Shown: piece by piece, positions 55,701 through 62,767 of the stretch
Position numbering within the stretch: position 1 is the first letter of the stretch
Layout of the letters: every line of letters starts with the position of its first letter
Source of the DNA: Struthidea cinerea
Taxonomy: Eukaryota; Chordata; Aves; Passeriformes; Corcoracidae
Assembly (NCBI GenBank): GCA_013397865.1
Contig: VZTI01000464.1
Span: forward strand, 186,001 to 250,000
Length of the DNA: 64,000 nucleotides
Direction of reading: 5' to 3'
Notes under the pieces: generated by a model
What the model was told of the DNA's origin: nothing
What the model saw: the letters and a program-made list of their open reading frames with translations, nothing else
The model's database searches: none
Made by a program: the position numbers and the translations under genes

Positions 55701-58700
55701 TCCACTGAAGTCCAAAGATGCTGAATCAAGATTTAGTAGTAGCTAAACAGCCACTAGTTCATGTCTCCAATACGTAAAGAAAACAAGTCCTACAAGGTAC
55801 TGTGGGTAGCTTAGTGCTACTCTTAATATTTCTGTAGTTTCCAAACCAAATCAGGAATAATAATAAAGTCCTAAAATCTTTGTCATAGGCTAAGGAAACC
55901 ATCTTCCTAAAGAATACATTAATCTCAGCAGAGAGCCATAAATTTCAGTAGACACTTAGCAATGATACTGTTTAGTTTTTATCTTATTGGAGGAGGATGT
56001 TCTAGCTTTCGTCTGCATATTACCTCTTCATGGATAACGCCATAAATATCTGTTGCTTGTTTGAATGTCCAGGCTGAGACACTTACATGTCAGGACTAAC
56101 TTGCAGGCCCATGTCTGCTGGGTCTGAGTATACATCCACGGGTGACCTCCTCCTTCCAGGATCACAGGTGGGAGACATCTAACAGGGATCACTGGAGGGC
56201 ACACCCGAGGAGGATCAAAAATCCTCCTGGAAGAGAGACTGCTGCTAAGAAGAAAAGGAGATGCTAAAGATCAAAGAGGAATAAGAAAGCAAGGAAATGC
56301 TATTTGTCAGTGAACTTAATTCTACTAGTTACACGTTGTTTTTAAAGACCACTAATCCAATTAGTACCATTGCCTGCCCCCTTGATTGTGCTAAGCTCTC
56401 TTGATGTGCTTATGCACTGCCTTGTGTTGCCACAACTTATGTGTTTGTAAAGTGTGTTAAAGCTGCAGGGATGCTGAAAGCTCTTTATTTATATGAAACA
56501 AGTGTGGCTGGAAGTTAGAGGGCCAGAATAGGGCCTATAGACAGTTATTGTTCTAAGCTTTAATACTGTGCAAGCATTAACAGTCAGGATGGCCACGATC
56601 TGCATGGAATGAGAGTTGCATCATTTTACTCTTATTCTGCTCAAACAGTTTCTTCAAAACAGAGGAAGGTTAGTGTGCTGACGTTTACGAATATTTTTGC
56701 TTGAGCAAGCTATGAAATGTGGAGCTTTTTCTCCATGCTCCATTCCATGAAAGGGAATGAAGAAAGCTTAAGATGTCTAGCCAATGGGAAAAAATGAAGT
56801 GATTTCAGTTGTTTGTGCCTTAGAATAACTCTGCTATGACAAAAGGTTCTACAACTTAATTTTTTCTATGTTTGGGGCAGGAGGATAGATATTTTCATGC
56901 TAAATGTGAGAGGGCTGTGGAAACAAAAGATGAAATGAATGGTTCTTAATCCTCTGTGTACTAAAGAGGTACAAGGCTTCACTGAAATCAGATGGCACTT
57001 AGTGTTACCAGTTAAGCAGATAGCTGCCTACCTGATACTGCAATAAATAAATAAGAGTACGAACACTATCAAGAATGTCCAAAAACTAAATAGATAAAAA
57101 TAGGTAAAGCTCGATTTTTCTGCTACAAATCAAAGGCACTAATAGCTTCAGTAACACATTTTAAAATTTCACGTTTTTTTTCAGTTGAGCTCTGAATTAA
57201 AGAATTATAAAAGTCTAAATTCTCCATGATTTTTCTGTTCCAGTAGAGGAATTGTTCCATCTTCTATGGCCAGTAAAGGTCAGGAAAAGGAACATCAAAT
57301 ATAGGAAGCATGAGTACTAACTAAATTCAACAACATATGGAAGCCACGGCTATGGAGAACAGAATAAAATGAATTTCCAACTCAAATATAACCTCTGTGT
57401 AAACATATGGTTGTGAGAACTGGAAACCCACCAAAATAACTAAAGAGAGAAACTAGATGCCTGTGAAAGCAGGTGCCTACCAAAGATTCAGGGCATTCAA
57501 TGAAAACTTTCACCCCGAAGGAAGGAATGTGAGAAATCTGCTGTCTCTGCAGATATCCAAGATTTTCTTAAGCACTCCAGATGCTATTACATGCTCCTCT
57601 GGGATGCCATCAAATACATTTCAGAAAACCCACTGGTGACTTCCAAGAAAAAACCTGAACAAGAAGCTTCAGGTAGGAGGGATGAGCCCATGGTCCCTAC
57701 ACCACAACGCGGGAACAGAAGGAAGTGATGGCAAAGGCTTACTACAAGTTGCTCAAGGAATTTGTAACAATGTTATTTTCTCTGACACAACACAGCCAGT
57801 ATACTCTAAACAAAGCATGGCCCCAGCACACAGCCAAAATACCTTCTGGGGCAAAGCAAAATGCTATTAAGAAACTCTGTGCATTATGGGAAGAAAAATG
57901 ACATGCTAAAGTAGCCTTTGAATAATGCTGAGATTTCCAGTTTCAAGCATGAATTTAAGATTTTCATGTGTGATGTGATGGTTCCTTGAGTTACCAGGTA
58001 TCAGCAAAGTAGAAAATAGGGCATCTTAGCCAGACACATCTTTAAGGTAAAGTGCATTTTTTCAAATCCTTCCACTGTTTCTAAATCTTTTTCAAAACTG
58101 GGGCCTTGCCCTCTCACTTAAGCTTATCTTTATTGCTGTGATTTTGCTAAACCATTTTTACACACAAACATGTAAACTCATATTCTTAGTTTCCTAAAAA
58201 GTATATGTAAAAAAATATTTCAAATGCATGTGCCAGCCTTAGCACTTCAACTACATGTCAGACATTTTCAGAGCCAGGTGCTGAAAGCTGGGATTAGTGG
58301 GCATTTTCAGCCTCTTACATTGAGTACAGCAGAGCCAAAAATACCATTCTCAGCAGATTTTTCAGATTTCTCATTTATCAAAACTGGGTTATTTATGTCT
58401 GCTATAACTTCTTGTATCTGAAACACAGCATGTCTGGACTAGCAGTAACTTTTTTTGTTGTTAGTGCAACAATTATGTCCCAGAGAGCCTGCTGTTAACA
58501 GAAAACCTCTATTTCCTTTTCGCTTTCTTTCCCTCTGGAAGTCCTTTCTTGTGGACTTTTATTTGGGGATCTTAGGATAAATGCACTTTTTTGATAGGCA
58601 TAGTATTTATGAAATGGCTCTTAACAGGTATAAATTCATGTACGCTGATTGAAAATGATAGCCAATATAGTTTTCTCTTGTAATTCCTTATACAAGACAA

Positions 58701-61700
58701 CTAACCAATTATTCCCAATATCCAATAGTAGTACATGCCCCTGTTTTTCTTTGGGTGTGAGATACAAAATAAAGCAATTATACTTCAGAATATGCTTCAT
58801 TCCAGAAATGTAAGCATATGATCTTTCAGATTACTTTCTTCAGTATGTGTCTTACTCATTCTTTTGAGCAGGTTTGTGCCTTTTCTGACTGTTATGATCA
58901 TTCCATGTCACTGAAAGCAGTCTGCTTCCAGATCAGCAAAATTCTTTCTAGACAATAACACATCAATCCATGTCTGTATAGAATTAATCCAGATTCTGTG
59001 GAGCAGACGATGGAGTAACTTGTTTTAATGCATAGTTGTTAAAAGAAAACGCATGTAATACATGACTTTCACCTCTTCATTGAATCTGGTTTTGCTGCTA
59101 ATAATGCTTATGGATCATGTACCCCAGCCTTTCCTTAAAAATCTGAATTATGCAAAGTTTAGCAGATGGTAAACACTTGCAGGTGGAGAGAGATCAAGTA
59201 TTTGTATTTTTCTTTCAGAAGCAAGGTGGACAGAATCTCAGCTTATGTGAATGAGGTAGATTGACAGAGGCAAAAGGAGATCTTACACTACCTGTGAATC
59301 TCGACTAATGCTACTGCAACCTTACGGCTCCAAAGTCCCCAGATATTCCAGCCAACTTCACTGGGAATGCTGAAGGAACCCCACACAAGATGAGGTATGC
59401 CATTATTCTAAAGCATTTCTAATGCATGTTTATGTCTTATTCTTCTGTCACTGTTGCCTCTTTCATCTTAGTTTCATCCTCAGTTTTCCCTAGTGCCACA
59501 AGCTAAACCACATATGACTGGCCTCAGACAGAAGTGCCGGTGACAGACAAGAACTAAAATACCTGCATAAATAGGAATATATATATATTTCCAAACAATG
59601 TCTCCTAAGGAAACCATCTGTGCAGGATTTTCAGACCCAGATCTCAGATGTGAAGAGCTATACAACTTTCTCCTAGACAAACTGTAGTTAAAACAATTTG
59701 AATTTGGCTTGCCAAATATTTACCAGCAGTTATCACACTCAGCTGAGTATTTGACTCACCCTCCTGTAGTATAGCATATGTGTGTGCATGCACCTTAATT
59801 TGACTGGTGTGACAAATGGCAGAATAGCTCCTAAAGTCAGACAGGAGGTATCATGTTCCAGGGCATTACACCTGTCTAGGATTATCAACTGATCAGCTTT
59901 GAGAAGGAGAGTGAAAAACAAAAGAAAACACAGCAGATTACACAGAAAGAAATGAAAAGTTACAATATTCATCATAACTTTGTCATCTCTTTCTATACAG
60001 TAGAAAATATGAGAAGAAAGTAATGTTTTATCATAACGAAGATTTAAAGGATTGTACACAGAGTAAATGGAACTATAATTTTCACTGTGTTCTTAGAGAC
60101 TAGGGAATTTAACTGACATTTCTGCAGCAGCCACAAGCCTGTGCTGCAGGCAGATAGCAATTAAAAGCAGTGTAATGGTCACTGAAACATTCATGTGTAC
60201 ATGCAGTATGCAAAACTGAAGTTGTCCTTTGCTGAAAATCTCAGTTTGTTGTAGTAACACTGGGTTTAACTACTGATTTTGGCTGGCAGTAGATGGGAGT
60301 GGGTTGCATTAGCATATTAGTAACGTACTAAATTTTATATAAGATAAAATAATACTTTTATCCCCAAGTCTTAATGCAGTGAATAAAACTTTAACTTCTG
60401 TGATTTACAATACTACCATGAACTCCCAACAAAATCATTGCCCTATAAAATTCTCTTAAAATAAACTATTCCTTGCATGGCTTTTTTTCTCTTACATTAA
60501 GATGATGATTTACTGAGCTATAATCTAAATGTATACTTCATTAATTTAATCATACACATGGAAATATGCTAAAAGAGAGCACAAAAATGATTTTCAAAAT
60601 ATTATTTAAATTATCTCTGCATTACAATTAACAGGTACTTTAACATAAACAATTTTTCATTTCTAATTATTATTGTATAATCATTTATACACAGACACAA
60701 AGGTACATTGTATCTCATAATTAGGTATCATAAATATGATAATATGATAATATAATAATATGATAAAAATCTATCAGTCAAATCCATATTAAGATGTTAA
60801 CTGGATGGATGAGAGCTATGAGAAAGTGTTTAGAAAGCTGATTCTGTATCTATTTGTGGATTCAATCTATTATATGCAGTTTACCTCAGTTTCTGAAGTC
60901 TTTTGAATGTACTGCTGTTCTCATAAAATTATCTCAAGCCAGAAGTCTGTTCCCCAAATCATCAACCTTGAGAACTAAAGCCTGCTGTCCAAAGAAACTT
61001 GGCAAAACTTAGGTATGGAAGTGTCCAGGTCCCTTGAAACAGAATTGATATTCTAGTTCCTAAATTACCAGCAAACTGTTTAAAAAAACCTGTCCTATCT
61101 GACCCATCTAATTTCCAGTGCATTATTTTAGTTGCCCTCAATCTTGGGCAAATGTAAGTATGTGCAGATATGTATCATACAGCAGCTCAGCAGGGCTAAA
61201 TCCATGTTACTGACTTACACACAAAGAGCATGGGAAATTATGGAGAGAATAAATTTTCTAAAACTGCCCCAAAGACAGAGATCAAAATCCTAATAATCTG
61301 TTTATCTGATCTGGCAGCTACAAATCTAGACGAGAAAAGATTTTGGAAGGAAGAGCAAAGCCCTAGACTGAGACAGAAGAGAGTCATCTGGTTGCACAGA
61401 AGCATCAGTAAGTTTGATGTACAACAGTAAAATTATTTTGCATCTGCCAGACTTCTTCTGTGACACAGCTATGTCACCTTCATAGACAAAACAGCAAACT
61501 CTGTTATTTACACAAGTAAGTTGTCACTTTTCATATGATCTTTTTAGTACTTACTGCTTAAGCATTAGACTTAAAAGTAGTGGAAATAAATCCAATTGGA
61601 GGTTGGATTAAAGTATTGGATTCACCTTATAAATAAATCCATAATAAAAATGATTCAGCATCTTCAAAAAATGGTTGATCTAAACCCCAAAGATTTGATT

Positions 61701-62767
61701 ACTTTCTGGCTGATAGAGCCTTCTAAAATAATGAGAATTAAAACCAGACTACTATTAAATGCAGACACTTTTATAATTCATTTTTGTCTTGATCTGGATG
61801 GTGCTCATACTCAGTTGTGAAAAACCTCATCAAGTATTTTACACCAACTAATCCAAAAGGCTTTCATTTGTAGAATACCATCATGTGAAAAAAACCAAGA
61901 CTTAGTAATAGTATGTACTTTTGAGTGTATTGATATTTCAAAAGAACTAACTCTTTTTTAAATAAAGAATTTTGAATCATGGCTTGTACCTACCCTGAGA
62001 AGTTTTTCAACCTGAAATTGTACACATTTTTCTTCTGGCATGATATGAAGCACTAAGAAAGTTAAACTCAGGAAAGTCTTATAAACTGTCATCTTCATTT
62101 ACCTTGTCTTTCTGTCTACTGGGAGTGGGGACAAGCATTCTAAAGTTTGTGGTGAAAATGACATCTTGTTCCATTCTGATGTTATTTTCACCATACTATA
62201 TAGAAAAACTTGGACCATCTTTGGACATCCAGCCTAGTTCTGCTTATTGAAACTCCTGGAATTAAGAAATCTGTGATCAGAAGTGTGAGGAGAAATACAT
62301 TACAAATGGGAAACGATGCTCTTTCAACCAGAATTAGCAAGCAGCTCCCTTATCGTTCTCCCCACCTTACCAGGCTTATTTCTCCATCTCTGTTCTTTTT
62401 TTCTTGAATGATCAATTAGAAAAGTAATTGTGCTACTTCATCTTGGAAAAAGGAATGGACTACAGCTATTGCAAATATTCAGGAATTTACTTGCCACTGT
62501 GTTTGTTGCTACTGGAATGTTACAGACATATGGGTTAAAAACCCCCAAAACTCAAGAGAGCCAATCTAGCAGCCTACTGCTTGAGTCAGTCTTTCTGTCA
62601 CATTTTAATTCGCTGATCTCATATGATTTAAAATTTGAAAGGTCCATACAACTTACTGTTTTGTGCCAGAGCTTGAAGCAGACAGTCCAAGCATCCCTCC
62701 AAGCTATCTGCTGGGCTGTCAGTGGATGTTATCTTCAGCTTTTTCAGGGCTTCACTTAAATTATCTG
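4626..62767 (-). CDS. RAP1GDS1: RAP1GDS1 (SmgGDS) gene, coding exons 2-15, exon 1 outside window
   Basis: Fourteen exons on the minus strand join into one reading frame covering residues 2 to 608 of an all-armadillo-repeat protein. I identified it from many stretches that match remembered vertebrate SmgGDS, for example AEVARN, EVLLQTGRALGNICYD, LLTVFCGMLMNYSNEN and HSKSK. The spliced coding length, with 4 bases expected from exon 1, is 1827 bases including the stop, against 607/608 residues in mammals. SmgGDS is a cytoplasmic and nuclear protein with no signal peptide or membrane segment. It binds prenylated or unprenylated small GTPases with polybasic tails, acts as a nucleotide exchange factor for RhoA/RhoC, and chaperones others to membranes. 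All splice sites are canonical and no frameshift or premature stop is present. The promoter, 5' UTR and initiator ATG lie beyond position 64000. Confidence 0.97.
4754..8799 (-). other. RAP1GDS1: RAP1GDS1 intron 14
   Basis: A 4046-base GT/AG intron. It holds the plus-oriented CR1 element at about 6075-6795, opposite to the direction of transcription. I see nothing else in it that I can support. Confidence 0.9.
6075..6795 (+). mobile_element. CR1 LINE, 3' end fragment, plus orientation
   Basis: The segment matches the CR1 3' region closely: a reverse-transcriptase C-terminal part (GGACCTGGTGGACAACAAGC, CTGGGGTGCATTAGG, CAGTTCTGGGCTCCTCAGTG, GAGACATGGAGCTCCTGGAG), then AACATGAGGAAGAAC, CACTGGAACAGATTGCCCAG, and the terminal GGTCCCTTCCAACCTGACCC with an ATTCTGTGAA tail and a partial second copy. 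It is truncated at the 5' end, as nearly all CR1 copies are, and its frame is broken by stops and indels, so it is a dead retrotransposon. Open frames inside it (for example 6089-6460) are relics, not host genes. Confidence 0.95.
8800..8928 (-). CDS. RAP1GDS1: RAP1GDS1 exon 14 (residues 524-567)
   Basis: The 129-base exon begins TCACTGCTGAAAAGG after TATTTCAG and ends GGATCTG before GTGAGT. It encodes VTAEKDLENAQLVQILHRLL, SDDRSAPEIKYNSMVLICAL and IGS. The junction codon is GTC, giving Val where I remember Gly in the human protein. The repeat helix IKYNSMVLICAL with its central Asn is conserved. Phase is 1 at both ends. Confidence 0.97.
8929..10211 (-). other. RAP1GDS1: RAP1GDS1 intron 13
   Basis: A 1283-base intron between exons 13 and 14 with canonical ends. 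I see no repeat or other feature in it. Confidence 0.9.
10212..10338 (-). CDS. RAP1GDS1: RAP1GDS1 exon 13 (residues 482-524)
   Basis: The 127-base exon begins GATGTAATTAGG after TATTTTAG and ends GAGTTAG before GTGAGT. It encodes DVIRTIVQSSGIKHLVTMAT, SEHVIMQNEALVALALIAA and LEL. NEALVALALIAALEL is the third helix of an armadillo repeat. The exon enters in phase 0 and leaves in phase 1, so it compensates for exon 12: exons 12 and 13 can only be skipped together without a frameshift. Confidence 0.97.
10339..13220 (-). other. RAP1GDS1: RAP1GDS1 intron 12
   Basis: A 2882-base AT-rich intron. It is in phase 0, unlike all the other introns of the gene in this window. I see no recognisable repeat or extra exon. 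Confidence 0.9.
13221..13360 (-). CDS. RAP1GDS1: RAP1GDS1 exon 12 (residues 435-481)
   Basis: The 140-base exon reads AEAAEQLGKNVKLVERLVEW, CEAKDHAGVMGESNRLLSAL and IRHSKSK, and ends AAATCAAAA before GTAAGT. It enters in phase 1 and leaves in phase 0, the only exon besides exon 13 that is not a multiple of three. The acceptor is TAG immediately followed by CAG, so use of the second AG would drop one Ala. The segment WCEAKDHAGVMGESNRLLSAL is strongly conserved in SmgGDS and lies in the C-terminal GTPase-binding half. Confidence 0.97.
13361..14343 (-). other. RAP1GDS1: RAP1GDS1 intron 11
   Basis: A 983-base intron whose acceptor is the tandem TAGCAG described at exon 12. Otherwise nothing notable. 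Confidence 0.9.
14344..14469 (-). CDS. RAP1GDS1: RAP1GDS1 exon 11 (residues 393-435)
   Basis: The 126-base exon begins TTGTAAATAAGG after CATGCAG and ends GCACAAG before GTAAAA. It encodes VVNKAKMLSAGVAEAVLKFL, RSEMPPVQFKLLGTLRML and IDAQ, another armadillo repeat. MPPVQFKLLGTLRMLID is the characteristic helix 2-3 pair of SmgGDS. Phase is 1 at both ends. The donor GTAAAA is one of the weaker donors in the gene. Confidence 0.97.
14470..16035 (-). other. RAP1GDS1: RAP1GDS1 intron 10
   Basis: A 1566-base intron with canonical ends. A pyrimidine-rich patch lies near 14960-15000 on the plus strand, and no repeat family is recognisable. Confidence 0.9.
16036..16170 (-). CDS. RAP1GDS1: RAP1GDS1 exon 10 (residues 348-393)
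   Basis: The 135-base exon begins ACGGAAACTGC after GCGCACAG-like sequence ending CAG and ends ATTCCTG before GTAAGC. It encodes DGNCIHMVDNGIVQKLMDLL, DRHVEDGNVTVQHAALSAL and RNLAIP. It is a textbook armadillo repeat: HAALSALRNLA is helix 3 with its groove-facing Asn. The human residue after the first Asp is Ala rather than Gly, as I remember it. Phase is 1 at both ends. Confidence 0.97.
16171..16573 (-). other. RAP1GDS1: RAP1GDS1 intron 9
   Basis: A 403-base intron. With intron 8 (263 bases, 16706-16968) it forms the compact core of the gene. Nothing else is seen. Confidence 0.9.
16574..16705 (-). CDS. RAP1GDS1: RAP1GDS1 exon 9 (residues 304-348)
   Basis: The 132-base exon lies only 263 bases after exon 8. 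It begins ATGAATCCATGC after TACCCCAG and ends AGAAATG before GTAAGA. It encodes DESMQKLFEGGKGSVFQRVL, SWIPSNSHQLQL and AGALAIANFARN. The helix ending IANFARN carries the conserved ARM helix-3 asparagine on the inner groove of the solenoid, where SmgGDS binds its GTPase clients. Phase is 1 at both ends and the length is a multiple of three. Confidence 0.97.
16969..17112 (-). CDS. RAP1GDS1: RAP1GDS1 exon 8 (residues 256-304)
   Basis: The 144-base exon starts ATGTCATTAAACTG after ATTTTCCAG and ends CTTGGAG before GTAAGT. It encodes DVIKLQLVEAGLVECLLEIV, then an acidic stretch VDSDKEDDIAELK, then LMVLLLLG. The acidic insertion between helices is also present in mammalian SmgGDS. Polybasic-tail recognition by acidic surfaces is described for the family, but assigning that role to this loop is inference. 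Phase is 1 at both ends. Confidence 0.97.
17113..19641 (-). other. RAP1GDS1: RAP1GDS1 intron 7
   Basis: A 2529-base AT-rich intron with no recognised repeat, RNA gene or additional exon. Confidence 0.9.
19642..19767 (-). CDS. RAP1GDS1: RAP1GDS1 exon 7 (residues 214-256)
   Basis: The 126-base exon begins AGTCAAGTAAGG after CTTCACAG and ends GAAAATG before GTGAGA. It encodes ESSKEQFAYTNIAEELVKLF and then KKQIEHDKKEMIFEVLAPLAEN, an armadillo repeat whose third helix carries EVLAPLAEN. Phase is 1 at both ends. The lysine-rich segment KKQIEHDKKE is present as in the mammalian protein as I remember it, with a single conservative change. Confidence 0.97.
19768..22132 (-). other. RAP1GDS1: RAP1GDS1 intron 6
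   Basis: A 2365-base intron. A 15-base A run at 21965-21979 follows a short G run. No other feature is supported. Confidence 0.9.
22133..22261 (-). CDS. RAP1GDS1: RAP1GDS1 exon 6 (residues 171-214)
   Basis: The 129-base exon begins after TTTATGTAG and ends GAACTCG before GTAAGT. It reads DTLQSQLINMGVIPTLVKLL and then GIHCQNAALTEMCLVAFGNLAEL, a full armadillo repeat with the helix-3 Asn in FGNLAEL. Phase is 1 at both ends. A 7.8-kb intron separates it from the cassette exon 5. The last base completes Glu214 with exon 7. Confidence 0.97.
22262..30065 (-). other. RAP1GDS1: RAP1GDS1 intron 5
   Basis: A 7804-base intron between cassette exon 5 and exon 6. It contains an AT microsatellite near 26150-26200 and three exon-like signals discussed in the findings: one on the plus strand at 23711-23785 and two on the minus strand at 23663-23668 and 25383-25449. 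None of them matches a known SmgGDS segment. Confidence 0.9.
26150..26205. repeat. AT-rich (TA/TG) microsatellite
   Basis: Alternating TATATA, ATATATAAATGTATGTATAC and similar short units. It is an imperfect, probably old simple repeat. Confidence 0.7.
30066..30212 (-). CDS. RAP1GDS1: RAP1GDS1 exon 5, cassette exon (residues 122-171, ARM C)
   Basis: The 147-base exon starts after TTTTACAG with ATGAGGGC and ends GAGAATG before GTAAAC. It encodes HEGRNAVDHAGGAHIVVDHL and continues through LLTVFCGMLMNYSNEN. It is 49 codons long with phase 1 at both ends. In mammals the two main isoforms, SmgGDS-607 and SmgGDS-558, differ by exactly 49 residues in the third armadillo repeat, and this exon has that size and position. 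Skipping it here would give a 559-residue form. The donor GTAAAC is weaker than those of most other exons in the gene, which fits optional inclusion. Confidence 0.96.
35146..35206. repeat. short tandem duplication of GATTAAAAGTA-containing unit
   Basis: The unit AC(T/G)GATTAAAAGT occurs three times, at 35146, 35168 and 35181. The first and third copies are followed by AAAGTAAGTA. This is a local slippage duplication. Confidence 0.8.
42349..42356. repeat. C8 homopolymer with flanking CCACC
   Basis: Eight C followed by GCCACCACCC. On the transcribed-sense (minus) strand it is a G-rich patch with several GG/GGG runs. Confidence 0.6.
42893..43018 (-). CDS. RAP1GDS1: RAP1GDS1 exon 4 (residues 80-122)
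   Basis: The 126-base exon begins after TTTGCAG with AATTCATGCGG and ends GATAGCC before GTGAGT. It encodes EFMRNPCVDAGLIPPLVQLL and then NCKDQEVLLQTGRALGNICYDS, a complete armadillo repeat of the form helix 1, variable loop, helix 2, and helix 3 with the conserved Asn of GNIC. Its length is a multiple of three and the phase is 1 at each end, so skipping it would remove 42 residues without a frameshift. Confidence 0.97.
43905..44319 (-). mobile_element. CR1 LINE, 3' end fragment, minus orientation
   Basis: Read on the minus strand it begins in the conserved CR1 block (CTGAGCCCGGGTGAGGCTGC-like, GGAGCTCCTGGAGCAGGTCC) and runs through GGGACTGGAGCATCTCTTAC, GCTGAGGGAGCTGGGTCTGT and CACTGTGCAGGTGACCGAGG to the terminal TCCCTTCCAATCTTACCCAC with TCTGTGATTCTGTAG. 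It lacks the internal block that contains AACATGAGGAAGAAC in full, so it has an internal deletion relative to the copy at 6075-6795. It lies in the same direction as RAP1GDS1 transcription. It is truncated and non-coding. Confidence 0.93.
47411..47438. repeat. short TA-rich simple repeat
   Basis: TTATATAATATACTGTATATATATAA, a near-palindromic TA run of low complexity. Confidence 0.6.
47987..48109 (-). CDS. RAP1GDS1: RAP1GDS1 exon 3 (residues 39-80)
   Basis: The 123-base exon opens after TTTTTCAG and ends at AATG before GTGAGG. It reads NMETSEKIQKSGVLQVFASL and then LTPQSSCTAKVANIIAEVARN, an armadillo repeat with the typical final helix ANIIAEVARN. Phase 1 at both ends completes Asn39 with the last base of exon 2 and leaves the first base of Glu80 for exon 4. 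The close match to mammalian SmgGDS and the exact frame restoration make the boundaries secure. Confidence 0.97.
48110..62656 (-). other. RAP1GDS1: RAP1GDS1 intron 2
   Basis: At 14547 bases this is the longest complete intron in the window. It holds an 8-base-unit tandem repeat at 60733-60764, a pyrimidine-rich plus-strand tract at 49137-49178, and a less AT-rich exon-like island at 56087-56244. I recognise no interspersed repeat family. Confidence 0.9.
60733..60764. repeat. minisatellite-like (AATATGAT)4
   Basis: Four consecutive 8-base units at 60733, 60741, 60749 and 60757. Units 1, 2 and 4 are AATATGAT and unit 3 is AATATAAT. Confidence 0.85.
62657..62767 (-). CDS. RAP1GDS1: RAP1GDS1 exon 2 (residues 2-39)
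   Basis: This exon encodes the N-terminal segment beginning DNLSEALKKLKITS and ending CLLQALAQN. The donor is GTAAGT directly after AACA. The acceptor region reads AAGCAG after a T-rich tract, so the exon begins either at CAG (62767) or at ATAAT (62764). Both readings give the same protein when joined to an exon 1 ending ATGG or ATGGCAG. The exon is 111 bases long, starts and ends in phase 1, and contributes the N-terminal cap helix before the first full armadillo repeat. Residues 15-21 differ from the human sequence as I remember it, which is the least conserved part of the protein. Confidence 0.95.

Noticed and set aside
4626..62767. Possibility that the RAP1GDS1 copy is a pseudogene
   Set aside because: Introns are present, all splice sites are canonical, and the joined frame is open from exon 2 to the stop.
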